Origin: an uncultured Acidobacteriaceae bacterium
GTDB taxonomy: Bacteria > Acidobacteriota > Terriglobia > Terriglobales > Acidobacteriaceae
Assembly: GCA_903849645.1 (NCBI GenBank)
Contig: CAINJJ010000008.1
Location: 124,001 to 188,000, forward strand
Length of the DNA: 64,000 bases
Direction: 5' to 3'
Each line of letters opens with the position of its first letter. Within the stretch, counting starts at the first letter, position 1. A program made the translations under genes and the position numbers. This document shows, piece by piece, positions 8,802 through 17,583 of the stretch. The notes beneath the pieces are model-generated. The model had not been told where the DNA came from. It ran no database searches and worked only from the letters and a program-made list of their open reading frames with translations.

Positions 8802-10331
8802 ATGCTGACCCGCCGCCGTTTTGTTCAGAAGACCGCCGCAGCCTCCGCCGCCTTTGCCCTGGCAGCACAGAGCCGCTTTGCCCTGGGCCAAGCGCCGAAC
8901 ACCTATCGCAATCCGATTCTGGGAGGCGACCACCCGGACGCCAGCCCGATTCGCGTGGGCGAGGACTTCTACCTGACGCACTCGAGCTTTGACTACGCGC
9001 CGGGTCTGCTGATCTGGCACTCGCGCGACCTGGTGAACTGGAAGCCGGTGGCCGCGGCGCTGGGCAAGTATTACGACACGGTCTGGGCGCCGTATCTGTG
9101 CGAGTACAAGAGCCACTTTTACATCTACTTCCCTGCCGGGGGGCGCATTCGCGTGGTGCATGCGGACCATCCGACCGGCCCGTGGAGCGAACCCATCGAT
9201 CTGGGAATCAACGCCATCGACCCGGCGCACATTGCGGAGAACGGGCGGCGTTTTCTTTACATGGTGGGCGGGCAGATGGCGGAGCTGACGGAGGATGGGC
9301 TGGCGGTAAAGTCGGCTCCCCGCAAGGTCTTTGACCCCTGGCCGATGCCGGCTACAACGCGCATGGAGTGCACCTGCCTGGAAGGCCCCAAGGTGATGGA
9401 GCACAACGGCTGGTTCTACCTGAACGTGGCCGAGGGCGGAACGGCGGGGCCGGGAACGAGCCACTCGGTGGTGAGCGCGCGCAGCCGGCACGCGGATGGG
9501 CCGTGGGAGTTTTCGCCGCACAACCCGGTGGTGCATACCGGCTCGCGAGACGACCGGTGGCTCTCACTGGGGCACGGTCGGCTGGTGGATACCGCCGACG
9601 GCAAGTGGTACATGACGGTGCACTCCTATGAGAACGGCTACCGGACGCTGGGGCGGCAACTGCTGCTGCTGCCCGTGGAGTGGACCGCGGACGGATGGTT
9701 CCGGGTGGAGCAGGGAGTAGCGGCGGATGGGGCCATTGCGATGCCGGTAGCGGGGGCAACCCAGCAGCCGTACATGGACCCTTCGGACGACTTTACCTCG
9801 GCGCAACTGGGGTTGCAGTGGGGGTTCTGGCGCGAGTTTGACGCCACGCGCTTCACAACCGGGCAGGGGGCGCTGACGCTGCAGGCGCGGGGCAAGTCGC
9901 TGGCGGAGACCTCGGCGCTGACGACCCCGGTGGGCGGGCACTCCTACACGGTGGAGGTGGACGTGGAGGTGGAGAGCGGGTGCGAGGCGGGGCTGCTGCT
10001 CTTCTACAATCCAGAGCACACGACCGGGATTCAGATTGACCCGGAGGGCGTGGGCGCGCGGCTGGCCAACAACTATATCCCCAGCCGAGTGCACAAGGGC
10101 GCAACGCGGGCCACGCTGCGCATCGTGAATGACCGGCAGGAGATCGACTTCTATTACCGGCTTCCGCACCAGGGATGGGTGCGGACGGAGGAGTCGGCGG
10201 AGATCTCAGGGATGCACCACAACGTGCTGAATGGTTTCTTGGACGTACGACCGGCGCTGTATGCGGTGGGCGCAGGCAAGGCGACCTTCCGCGGCTTCCG
10301 CTATTGGCCGGAGATCAAGGCGCCGGTGTAG
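8802..10331 (+). CDS. Tat-exported glycoside hydrolase family 43 protein
   Basis: A 509-aa protein with a twin-arginine signal (LTRRRFVQK followed by an alanine-rich stretch), so it should be exported folded. GH43 five-bladed propeller motifs follow: YRNPILGGDHPDASP (likely general base Asp46), the NAIDPAHIAENGRRF region with the modulating Asp, and CLEGPKVMEHNGWFY with the acid Glu. Family members are beta-xylosidases and alpha-L-arabinofuranosidases. The last 180 residues form a beta-sandwich-like module (DDFTSAQLGLQWGFW), as in many GH43 enzymes. ATG 8802 is preferred over 8685 because the twin-arginine signal starts there. Exact substrate unknown. Confidence 0.85.
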   Translation: MLTRRRFVQKTAAASAAFALAAQSRFALGQAPNTYRNPILGGDHPDASPIRVGEDFYLTHSSFDYAPGLLIWHSRDLVNWKPVAAALGKYYDTVWAPYLCEYKSHFYIYFPAGGRIRVVHADHPTGPWSEPIDLGINAIDPAHIAENGRRFLYMVGGQMAELTEDGLAVKSAPRKVFDPWPMPATTRMECTCLEGPKVMEHNGWFYLNVAEGGTAGPGTSHSVVSARSRHADGPWEFSPHNPVVHTGSRDDRWLSLGHGRLVDTADGKWYMTVHSYENGYRTLGRQLLLLPVEWTADGWFRVEQGVAADGAIAMPVAGATQQPYMDPSDDFTSAQLGLQWGFWREFDATRFTTGQGALTLQARGKSLAETSALTTPVGGHSYTVEVDVEVESGCEAGLLLFYNPEHTTGIQIDPEGVGARLANNYIPSRVHKGATRATLRIVNDRQEIDFYYRLPHQGWVRTEESAEISGMHHNVLNGFLDVRPALYAVGAGKATFRGFRYWPEIKAPV

Positions 10332-10367
10332 CGCCCTGTTTCATGCGCGACGACCCAGGAGGATCCG

Positions 10368-10487
10368 ATGGCCGACGCGACGCCAAGCTTTACCACCAAC
10401 TTCATCCAGGTGACGCAGTTCATGATTTTCGCAACCGGCAGAACTTCATCAACGCCATCTACTTCCACTGCGGCGGGCTCGATATGA
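10368..10487 (+). CDS. Possible 39-aa small protein or gene remnant
   Basis: A strong Shine-Dalgarno (aggagg) stands 5 nt before this ATG, right after the GH43 stop. The peptide begins MADATPSFTTNFIQVTQF and ends in a Ser/Thr-rich run. A +1 shift after that start would give a different tail ending in FHCGGLDMNPVPTK, so it could be a short real gene or a decayed one. I do not recognise either version. Confidence 0.25.
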   Translation: MADATPSFTTNFIQVTQFMIFATGRTSSTPSTSTAAGSI

Positions 10488-10530
10488 ACCCCGTACCCAC
10501 TAAATAGCCGGAAGCGCCGAGAACACAGCT

Positions 10531-11556
10531 TCACCGATTCCGCACGCAATCATCCGTCAACCGAATGGCCGCCCCTCCGTCCACAACTTCGAAGTCCGTG
10601 ACCTTGAGCGCCTGCAAATCGTGTGAGCCAAAGTCGAGATCGGCGTACTTTGTTTGTGTGTCGGCGTCGCTCTGCGCCGTGAGTGCGATGTTGCCGCCGT
10701 CCGAAAGAAACATTCCGTACTTCTGCATGGCGCGGGCCACCACCTGTGCAGCGGGCGTCAATTGCGACAAATCGTAAGAAGCCTTGAGCCGGAAGTGCGC
10801 CCCCATGGGCGGAGCGGTGACTGGCCCGCGAGGCCCCCCGGCGTGCGTGGCCGGATGCACAAAGACCTTGGCCCGTATGCGCGGGTTGGGCAGGATGAAG
10901 CGAATGGCGTGGTTGATGCTGCCAGCGGCCAGTTCATCGGCATTGAAGAGCAGAGGCGCAATCGGGAAACCTGCCGCGTCGGCGCTGGTGCACTGATCGC
11001 CCCGGCCTGAAGGGGAATACACCCGGTTGAGGTCCCACACGGCTAGAAAGTTTGCGGTGAGAGCCTTGTCTTCAAGGTTGGCCTGATAGGCCTCATAGAG
11101 TTTGCCGTGCGCGCGGTCCGCCACGATGAAGTGACAGTCATTGTCTCCGATGTTGCAATGATATCCAGTTCCCCCTTCAATGCCGCCCAGGGCGGGGAGC
11201 GGAACCGTGGTCACAACGTCGGAGTCGTTGGCATAGAAGCCCGCTCCCTTATGAAAATGAACCAAGGGAGTCGATGCGTCAGCCTGGAGGACACGCAGGC
11301 TGAAATCAATCTGCATCCTTCCTCTTCCCCACCCTCCTGCGTCCGCGAGCCAACCGATGATAGTTGAGGACTGCGGGTCGAGGGGAGCGCGGCTGATCTC
11401 CTGAGTCCAGACTGGACCAGCCGGAAAATAGGCATGTGTGCCGGTGGAATCATTCTTGGTTCCACGGCCTGCCTGGCCGCGACACCCGGAGCTAGAAAGC
11501 AACGCGCTGATGCCAATAATCAGAACGGCAACCATCTTTGTGGAAGTCACAAGCAT
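10531..11556 (-). CDS. Putative secreted lipoprotein of unknown function (alternative start inside the long frame)
   Basis: If translated from ATG 11556 this is a 341-aa protein. GAGAGGAA precedes the ATG by a suitable distance. The start MLVTSTKMVAVLIIGISALL with SSSGC just after is a clean lipoprotein signal, so the product would sit in the periplasm or outer membrane. The rest contains IVADRAHGKLYEAYQA, LAVWDLNRVY, CTSADAAGFPIAPLLFNADE and HAIRFILPNPRI. I associate these blocks with a conserved uncharacterised secreted family but cannot name a function. Being last in the exopolysaccharide arm, it may act on or bind the polymer. Confidence 0.6.
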   Translation of the reverse strand: MLVTSTKMVAVLIIGISALLSSSGCRGQAGRGTKNDSTGTHAYFPAGPVWTQEISRAPLDPQSSTIIGWLADAGGWGRGRMQIDFSLRVLQADASTPLVHFHKGAGFYANDSDVVTTVPLPALGGIEGGTGYHCNIGDNDCHFIVADRAHGKLYEAYQANLEDKALTANFLAVWDLNRVYSPSGRGDQCTSADAAGFPIAPLLFNADELAAGSINHAIRFILPNPRIRAKVFVHPATHAGGPRGPVTAPPMGAHFRLKASYDLSQLTPAAQVVARAMQKYGMFLSDGGNIALTAQSDADTQTKYADLDFGSHDLQALKVTDFEVVDGGAAIRLTDDCVRNR

Positions 11557-12813
11557 CGGATGTTCCTCTCGTGAATGTGGGTCAATGCAGGCAGTCTCCA
11601 AAGCATCCCGCGCCGCACCTGCGCTCAGAGAATGAGTTGAGCTCGGGTTGCCAGTTCCGGTCGCGGCGGTGCAAACGGTCGGCACACCAGTCTTCCAGAT
11701 CTTCCACAGCGGGCCGCGCGTGAAGAGGAAGCGGTAGAGTCCCATCATGGCCGCGGCATTGAGCATGAAGAGAGCGCTCAAAGGGGCTACAATCCGTTGC
11801 AGTGCCGGAGATTTGAAATAGAGCCCCGTCGCAGCCAGAGCCAGGGCAAGCATCTGCAGAGCGAGGAAAGCGGCGTATCCAGGTGAACCAGCGCGAAGGC
11901 CGAACGTGGAGAGCAGCAAGAGTGCAAGCAAGTAAGGCGCCACAAGCCGCATCAGCTTGTGCGAGACAAGTTGAAATAGAACTCGGTTTCTCAAAGTGAG
12001 TGTCCAGGGCGCGAGCTGAATGAGCTGGAAGTTCCCGGCAAGTGTTCTGACTTTGCGATGAAACTCACTAACGGCATCCTTCGGCCAGGTGTCGGTCACA
12101 AGAGCATCCGGATCAACGACACACCGATAGCCCTGGCAAACAATCGAGAGTGGCTGATACATGTCGTCAAGAATCATTCCCGCAGGCTGTTGCACGGCAA
12201 GTTCGCGGCGAACCGCATAGAAGCCTCCGTAGACCCCGACCGTGGAGTCAGCCGCAGACTCGTAAGTCCTGACTTTTTGCTCGAATCTCCAGTAGAGGCT
12301 GCCCACCGCCGCGGAAGTGGCATCCTGTCCGCCTTTATGCAGGATCAACTCGCCGGTGACACAGCCAATCGAGGGGTCGTCGAAGTTTCTGACAAGTTGC
12401 TGGATTGCGCCTGGAGCGATTTCGGGCCGAATATCCACGAAGAGAACGATCTCGGAAGTTGCCGCCCTTACACCCGCGTTGACCGCAACGGCCTTGCCTG
12501 CGTGCTGCTCAAGAATGATTGAGGTGATGCGCGGGGTTTGTTGCGCCAGGAATTCTGCGGTGCCATCGGTGGAGCCATCCGACACGACGATGATCTCGTG
12601 GATGTTCTGGTAGTCGAGATTGAGGAGCTGCTCAATCTTTCGCGGAAGCAGGGCAATGCCGTTATGAACGGCGAGCACGATGCTGACGCTTGGCGTAATT
12701 GCACCCGCTGTCCAGGGACGAGGCCGAAGATGCGCGAAGAGCCAGATGGCGAAAGGGTACCCAAGGTATGTGTAGAGGATCCCTGCCAGCGAGATCCAGA
12801 AGATGAGCTTCAT
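10531..12813 (-). CDS. GT2 glycosyltransferase running without a stop into a lipoprotein-like domain
   Basis: Residues 1 to about 375 are a membrane-bound family 2 glycosyltransferase: one N-terminal membrane helix, the GT-A pattern SIVLAVHNG, EIIVVSDGSTDGT, FVDIRPEI and LDDMYQP, the RKVRTLAGN segment, and several C-terminal membrane helices ending at RGPLWKIW. It probably adds a sugar to the exopolysaccharide repeat or polymerises it. After about 45 residues of low-complexity sequence, the frame enters a domain beginning MLVTSTKMV that has its own lipoprotein signal. A 4-bp overlap couples it to the phosphoglycosyl transferase. Either this is one 760-aa protein, or the GT2 stop has been lost and the downstream start at 11556 is used separately. 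Confidence 0.75.
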   Translation of the reverse strand: MKLIFWISLAGILYTYLGYPFAIWLFAHLRPRPWTAGAITPSVSIVLAVHNGIALLPRKIEQLLNLDYQNIHEIIVVSDGSTDGTAEFLAQQTPRITSIILEQHAGKAVAVNAGVRAATSEIVLFVDIRPEIAPGAIQQLVRNFDDPSIGCVTGELILHKGGQDATSAAVGSLYWRFEQKVRTYESAADSTVGVYGGFYAVRRELAVQQPAGMILDDMYQPLSIVCQGYRCVVDPDALVTDTWPKDAVSEFHRKVRTLAGNFQLIQLAPWTLTLRNRVLFQLVSHKLMRLVAPYLLALLLLSTFGLRAGSPGYAAFLALQMLALALAATGLYFKSPALQRIVAPLSALFMLNAAAMMGLYRFLFTRGPLWKIWKTGVPTVCTAATGTGNPSSTHSLSAGAARDALETACIDPHSREEHPMLVTSTKMVAVLIIGISALLSSSGCRGQAGRGTKNDSTGTHAYFPAGPVWTQEISRAPLDPQSSTIIGWLADAGGWGRGRMQIDFSLRVLQADASTPLVHFHKGAGFYANDSDVVTTVPLPALGGIEGGTGYHCNIGDNDCHFIVADRAHGKLYEAYQANLEDKALTANFLAVWDLNRVYSPSGRGDQCTSADAAGFPIAPLLFNADELAAGSINHAIRFILPNPRIRAKVFVHPATHAGGPRGPVTAPPMGAHFRLKASYDLSQLTPAAQVVARAMQKYGMFLSDGGNIALTAQSDADTQTKYADLDFGSHDLQALKVTDFEVVDGGAAIRLTDDCVRNR

Positions 12814-14183
12814 TGGGCGCCTCTTCTCAGCACGATTGTCTTGAGCGTCTCGAACATGATCAGCAGATCCAGGCCCAGAGACAGGTGCTTGACGTAGTAG
12901 AGATCAAACTCGAGCTTCTGCTTCGTTTCCTCGAGGCTCGCGCCATACTGGTAGCGCACCTGCGCCCATCCCGTGATCCCCGGCCGAATGATGTGGCGAA
13001 GGTCATAGTAAGGAATTTCGCTGGTCAGCCACTGCACAAATTCCGGGCGCTCAGGGCGGGGGCCGACGAAGGCCATTTCACCGCGGAGGACATTCCAGAG
13101 TTGGGGAATCTCGTCAAGGCGCGTCTTGCGCATGAATCTGCCAAGAGGTGTAATGCGAGGGTCGTTCCTGGACGCCCATACAGCTCCCTTCGTCTCTGCA
13201 TCCTGGCGCATCGTGCGGAACTTGTAGATGGAAAAGGGACGTCCATACAGCCCCACTCGTGTCTGCCGAAAGAAGATGGGTCCGGGAGAAGACAGGCGAA
13301 CGGCAAGAATGATGAGGGGGAAGAAGGGCAAGCAGATCGTCAATGCGATAAGGGCTACGGCGAACGAGACGAGCCGCCTGAACACCTGCTGCGAAGCCTT
13401 GACTCGAAAGCCTTCGGTGAAGATCAGGGCGCTTGGGTTCAGTCCCTCAAGCAGCAGCTTTCCCTGCAGCCTCTCCATCAGTGCGCCCGCCTCCTCGATG
13501 ACAACGCCCTGGAGACGCAAGTCGAGCAACTCACGAATGGGCATGGACCTTCGGCGATCCTCCATCGCCACGATGACACGGTCTAAGCCATTCCTGCGCA
13601 TGGACAATGACCGCAGGTCATCTGCGAAATCGGTCAACTGTGCATTTTCGCGCGGACCACTGTCACTCACCACAACTTCCATGCCTGCGTCACGTCTGGC
13701 CTGCAGAATGCGGGTCACAGCATTCGCGCGCTCACCGCTTCCCAGAACGTAAACTCGTTCACGGAACATCGAGAGCCCGATAATCCACCCATAGACTCCC
13801 CGCCAGATAACCAGGGCGACCGCGAGGGCTGAGATACCGGCAACAAGAACATTCGGACCGATGTCGGATTCCGGGAGCACAGAGACGATGCCCGCCAGAA
13901 TGAAGGACAGGACGCTAAGAATCAGGAGGAGCCGGAAGTAGATCTCCCAGCGTTCCGAGATTCGCTGGGGTTCATATAGGTCAAAGTAGTAGGAGAGGAG
14001 AACCGTCATCACTGCAATGCCGGCTATCTTCAGCAACCCTCCCTCGTAGACCAGCGCGATATATGCGCCGGGGGCATCCAACAATGCCGTCGCCACTGCA
14101 AATGAGCACACGACTAAAAGCGGCTCACAGATAAAGAGCACGAGTGCGCGCAGCGGATAGTAGACGTTGAAGAGCCGGATCAT
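12810..14183 (-). CDS. Phosphoglycosyl transferase (sugar transferase) of the exosortase-linked EpsB type
   Basis: A 457-aa polyprenyl-phosphate sugar-1-phosphate transferase that should load the first sugar of the repeat onto undecaprenyl phosphate. Four or five N-terminal membrane helices and a nucleotide-binding-like segment (VYVLGSGERANAV) come first. The bacterial sugar transferase core follows: SSPGPIFFRQTRVGLYG, YKFRTM, TRLDEIPQLWNV, FVGPRPERPEF and RPGITGWAQVRY. The arrangement fits the family found beside PEP-CTERM/exosortase systems. Its start overlaps the BY-kinase gene by 4 bp and its stop overlaps the GT2 start by 4 bp. Confidence 0.9.
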   Translation of the reverse strand: MIRLFNVYYPLRALVLFICEPLLVVCSFAVATALLDAPGAYIALVYEGGLLKIAGIAVMTVLLSYYFDLYEPQRISERWEIYFRLLLILSVLSFILAGIVSVLPESDIGPNVLVAGISALAVALVIWRGVYGWIIGLSMFRERVYVLGSGERANAVTRILQARRDAGMEVVVSDSGPRENAQLTDFADDLRSLSMRRNGLDRVIVAMEDRRRSMPIRELLDLRLQGVVIEEAGALMERLQGKLLLEGLNPSALIFTEGFRVKASQQVFRRLVSFAVALIALTICLPFFPLIILAVRLSSPGPIFFRQTRVGLYGRPFSIYKFRTMRQDAETKGAVWASRNDPRITPLGRFMRKTRLDEIPQLWNVLRGEMAFVGPRPERPEFVQWLTSEIPYYDLRHIIRPGITGWAQVRYQYGASLEETKQKLEFDLYYVKHLSLGLDLLIMFETLKTIVLRRGAQ

Positions 14184-15124
14184 GCTTGTCTGCGCGCTCC
14201 TTTCCTGGTCGAGAGCTCGCCATCGCCCTGGTTGTTTCCGTAGTAGTACGAGTACGATCCGGAGCGCGGCGCATCCTTGACTGCATTGAGCACAAACCCG
14301 AGAATGCGGGAATTGCTGAAGGCCGCCTGCGCGCGCTGGGCAACATCAAAAGGCGTAGACGCTCCGCGCGCGACGAGCAGGACGGCATCGGCGGCGCGTG
14401 CAAGATCCACCGCATCGGTCACAGCCAGAACCGGCGGGGAGTCGATGATGATCCAATCAAAGTGGGGAGCAAGTCGACTGATCAAGTCCTCAACGCGCTT
14501 GTGTGAGACAAGTTCCGATGAGTTGTCTCCGCACAAGCCGGCAGGGATAAACGTCAAATTGGAGAGGCCTCGTTCACCTCCAACTTCAGTGCTCTTTGAG
14601 ATAAGACGGCGCTGCATGACATCCATCAAGCCCGCTGACCCGAGAATGTACTCAGACAGTCCCGGTACATTCGGGGCTCCGAGCAGCTCGTGGAGCGTGG
14701 CTCGACGCAAGTCTCCATCGATGAGAAGAATGTTGTTGACGCTGTTTCGGGCCAGGCTCAGGGCCAGGTTTGCGGCGATGAAGCTCTTGCCTTCTCCTGG
14801 CATCCCACTGCTCACCAGAACAACCTTCATCGGAGTCTCGTAGCGTCGTTGGTAGATGCCGGTACGGAGACTGCGAAACTGCTCGACGGCTGCGCCTCGA
14901 TCGGCGAGAGTCGGCAGAGCGGCAGCTGAGGGCGCCCACTCATGCCTGGCTATCTTTGACAAGTCAATCTCGGCCTCGGCTAGAGAGCCATCCTCGACCG
15001 CAGGCGCTTCCTCCAACTCCACTGCCTTGGTGATTTCGGAGCCCAGGGCGGCCTCCGGGCCGTTCTCCTGCACTTTTCTCCGGTCCATGTCTGCTCTTTG
15101 AAGTGCTTCGAAGATCCGGCTCAT
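14180..15124 (-). CDS. BY-kinase (CpsD/exosortase-associated tyrosine autokinase)
   Basis: A 314-aa bacterial tyrosine kinase that controls export-polymer length together with the Wzz-type protein. Walker A is SSGMPGEGKSF, Walker A' is LLIDGDLRR and Walker B is IIIDSPP. The C-terminal tyrosine cluster (SGSYSYYYGN) is the autophosphorylation site seen in the family. The start MSRIFEALQRAD matches other exosortase-locus kinases. It is the split, cytoplasmic form with no membrane helix, so it must dock on the Wzz protein encoded two genes upstream. It overlaps both neighbours by 4 bp. Confidence 0.9.
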   Translation of the reverse strand: MSRIFEALQRADMDRRKVQENGPEAALGSEITKAVELEEAPAVEDGSLAEAEIDLSKIARHEWAPSAAALPTLADRGAAVEQFRSLRTGIYQRRYETPMKVVLVSSGMPGEGKSFIAANLALSLARNSVNNILLIDGDLRRATLHELLGAPNVPGLSEYILGSAGLMDVMQRRLISKSTEVGGERGLSNLTFIPAGLCGDNSSELVSHKRVEDLISRLAPHFDWIIIDSPPVLAVTDAVDLARAADAVLLVARGASTPFDVAQRAQAAFSNSRILGFVLNAVKDAPRSGSYSYYYGNNQGDGELSTRKGARRQA

Positions 15125-16053
15125 AGTTCACTTTCCTTTATCGATTCAGTAGTGAAAGCAAGCGGCTGGTTGAACTCAACCGCTCCACTTCCCGGTATGC
15201 CTTCGAGGCCCTGCACCCGATCCATCGCGGAATCCAGCATCGGCTTCAGTTGAAGGTCGAGTTCTTTGCTGACTGCCTCCACGATGCGTGCGGGGACCGG
15301 CTTCGCCTGCTCCACATAGGCGCTGATCATTGAGTGCTCACAGACGAGGTTGATGAGCCGCGGAATGCCGTCTGAGTAGCGATGGACAAGGTGGACCGCT
15401 GCTGGCGTCATGACTGGCTGACTTGCACCGGCAATGCGAAGCCTTTCCGCGATGTAGGAAGACGTCTCCGTTTCGGTCAGCGGCCTGGTCTTGCACCAGA
15501 GTGAAACGCGCTGGCGCAGTTGGCGAATACTTGGATCCCTCAGTTTCGCTTCCAACTCCGGCTGTCCTGAAAGCACGATCTGCAAGAGCTTCTCTGATGA
15601 GGTTTCAAGATTTGTCAGCAGACGAATCTCTTCCAGCAACTCCCAGGAGAGATTCTGCGCTTCATCCACAACCACCACGCAGATGCCGTTTTCACTGAAG
15701 CGCTCAACCAGCCACCGGTTCAGTTGCAACAGCATGCCCGACTTGGTCCGAGCCTTGGGGGGAATTCCAAAGTCCGTCAGGACGAACTCAAGAAAGTCGA
15801 GTACATCCAGTCGCGGATTGAAGACCACGGCTGAAGAGACGCGGCCCTTGGTGAAGGACCCGAGAACAGTCTTGAGAAGAGTGGTCTTGCCGGTTCCAAC
15901 TTCGCCCGTCATCACCACGAAGCCTTTGCGCGCCGCAATTCCATATTGCAGGCAGGCAAGCGCTTCCCTGATCTGCGGCATGACGTAGAGAAAGCGCGGA
16001 TCCGGGCTTGCTTCGAAAGGGAGAGCGCGAAGGCCGAAGAAGGATCTGTACAT
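15121..16053 (-). CDS. GspA/ExeA-type AAA ATPase, exosortase-system associated
   Basis: A 310-aa AAA+ ATPase whose start MYRSFFGLRALPFEASPDPRF is diagnostic of the ExeA/GspA-like family found in exosortase/exopolysaccharide loci. Walker A is TGEVGTGKT, Walker B is VVVVDEAQNLS, and sensor-2 elements follow. There is no membrane helix or peptidoglycan-binding domain. Its role in these loci is not established; it may power assembly of the export apparatus. It sits between the Wzz-type gene and the BY-kinase gene. Confidence 0.88.
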   Translation of the reverse strand: MYRSFFGLRALPFEASPDPRFLYVMPQIREALACLQYGIAARKGFVVMTGEVGTGKTTLLKTVLGSFTKGRVSSAVVFNPRLDVLDFLEFVLTDFGIPPKARTKSGMLLQLNRWLVERFSENGICVVVVDEAQNLSWELLEEIRLLTNLETSSEKLLQIVLSGQPELEAKLRDPSIRQLRQRVSLWCKTRPLTETETSSYIAERLRIAGASQPVMTPAAVHLVHRYSDGIPRLINLVCEHSMISAYVEQAKPVPARIVEAVSKELDLQLKPMLDSAMDRVQGLEGIPGSGAVEFNQPLAFTTESIKESEL

Positions 16054-16055
16054 AT

Positions 16056-17567
16056 CTATCCCAGCACACTTTCAGCGGTCTTGTCTTTCCTGGAATGGAG
16101 CTTGCGTGGCTTGTGGCTCGAGGCAGTCGAAGCAAGCGAATCGAGATTCGCGATGACTGCGAGGGTCGGGAGCTGGGTGAACGCCCAGATGTCCCTCTCA
16201 TTGCGCAGCGAAGTGTCCCGGTACTCCAGCAAACCCGCAATCATCATGCCGAGAAACAGGCCTGCGGCAAAGCCCCCTGCGGCAAAGACAATCCGGTTGG
16301 GAAACGTAGGTGCGTCCGGGAGATTCGGCGCATCCATCACGCGGAACTGTTCCCCCTGCTGCCGATGTTCGAGTGCGGTGGCCATCGACGATTCGTTCAT
16401 CTTCTTCAGGAGCGTGTTGTAGAACTCGAGCGCTGTTTCGTGGTCCCGCGTGACTTGCTTGTACTCTTCCTCAACCATCGGGCTTGACTCGATGCGGGAT
16501 TCATAGGTGCGGACCTGCTGCCCAATCCTTACTTGTTCCTGCTTTGCATTTGCCATCGACTGCTGGGCGGCGCGGAGTTGCGCTTTGAGCTGCTGCAACT
16601 GCGGAGAGTCGACAACCTTGGAGGCTTGCGCGGCGGGGGCCGGCTCGGCTGAGTTCCGCGCAATCTCTCCCTGCAGGTCAGCGATCTTCCGGGTGATGGC
16701 GACAACGTCAGGGTGGTCGGGAGTATAGAGGGCCTGCAGTTCCTGCTTTTGCGCAATGAGAGACTTCAATTCCTTGCGCCGCTCATCCACAGTCATGCCG
16801 GTTGCCGGCTCGGCATTCTGTGATTCGTGTGTCTGCTCTGAGATCATGGCTTCGATGAACGTAATCGACTGTTGCGTGTGGTTCACCGTCTGATTGGCGG
16901 CGTCGAGCTGCGTGGTCAATGCCTGCAAGGTGTTGGAATTCGACGCAGTCTGCTCGGGAAGCTTGCCAATGTATTTCCGCTGAAAGGCGGCGAGCTTCGC
17001 GTCCTGGTCATCCAGGTTTCGCTTCGAGTCCGCGAGCTGCTGCTTGAGAAAATCCGTCGTGCCTTCGGCTGATTGCTCGCGCGCGCTGAGGTTCTCGCTG
17101 ACAAAGAGCGAAGTGATATCTCCGCAGACCTGCTGCGCCGTGCGCGCATCCTGCGCCTTGAATGAAATGAAGAAGCCCGGCATCCCGTGCGCCTGCTCCG
17201 AGCGAATCGGCGCAATCGAGATTGCCTTTCGCGTCAGATCGATGCGGTCGTCCAGATTCTTGTTGGTGCCGGCGAACAGGTTGTAGCGCTCGATGATCGG
17301 CTCCACGCGCGACCGGCTCAGGATCTGTTCCTTCATCGACGCCAGCCTTTGGCCCAGGTCTTCGTTGACTACGGGCTTTACATAGTCCTCAGGAACCTTC
17401 TGTTGTTCAATCAGCACCAGCGTTTGCGAGACATATTGCGCGGGGATGATGTAGCTCGCCCCGAGCCCTGCACCAAGCAGCAGGACGGCCGAAAGCAAAA
17501 TCAGTCGATAGCGCCGTTTCAAGATGCCGGCGTAGTCTTCCATGGTAAGTTCGCGATGCCCGAGCAT
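16056..17567 (-). CDS. Wzz/GumC-type chain-length determinant of the exosortase locus
   Basis: A 503-aa inner-membrane polysaccharide co-polymerase. An N-terminal helix (LILLSAVLLLGAGLGASYIIP) is followed by a large periplasmic segment rich in coiled coil (about residues 160-400) and a second helix (IVFAAGGFAAGLFLGMMIAGLL). A proline-containing motif precedes the last helix (DAPNLPDAPTFPNRI). It sets polymer length and joins the cytoplasmic kinase to the outer-membrane exporter. ATG 17567 has AAGGAG 4 nt upstream, which favours it over the internal ATG at 17543. The stop is 2 bp before the ATPase gene. Confidence 0.9.
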   Translation of the reverse strand: MLGHRELTMEDYAGILKRRYRLILLSAVLLLGAGLGASYIIPAQYVSQTLVLIEQQKVPEDYVKPVVNEDLGQRLASMKEQILSRSRVEPIIERYNLFAGTNKNLDDRIDLTRKAISIAPIRSEQAHGMPGFFISFKAQDARTAQQVCGDITSLFVSENLSAREQSAEGTTDFLKQQLADSKRNLDDQDAKLAAFQRKYIGKLPEQTASNSNTLQALTTQLDAANQTVNHTQQSITFIEAMISEQTHESQNAEPATGMTVDERRKELKSLIAQKQELQALYTPDHPDVVAITRKIADLQGEIARNSAEPAPAAQASKVVDSPQLQQLKAQLRAAQQSMANAKQEQVRIGQQVRTYESRIESSPMVEEEYKQVTRDHETALEFYNTLLKKMNESSMATALEHRQQGEQFRVMDAPNLPDAPTFPNRIVFAAGGFAAGLFLGMMIAGLLEYRDTSLRNERDIWAFTQLPTLAVIANLDSLASTASSHKPRKLHSRKDKTAESVLG

Positions 17568-17583
17568 ACGTCTCCTTGAAATA

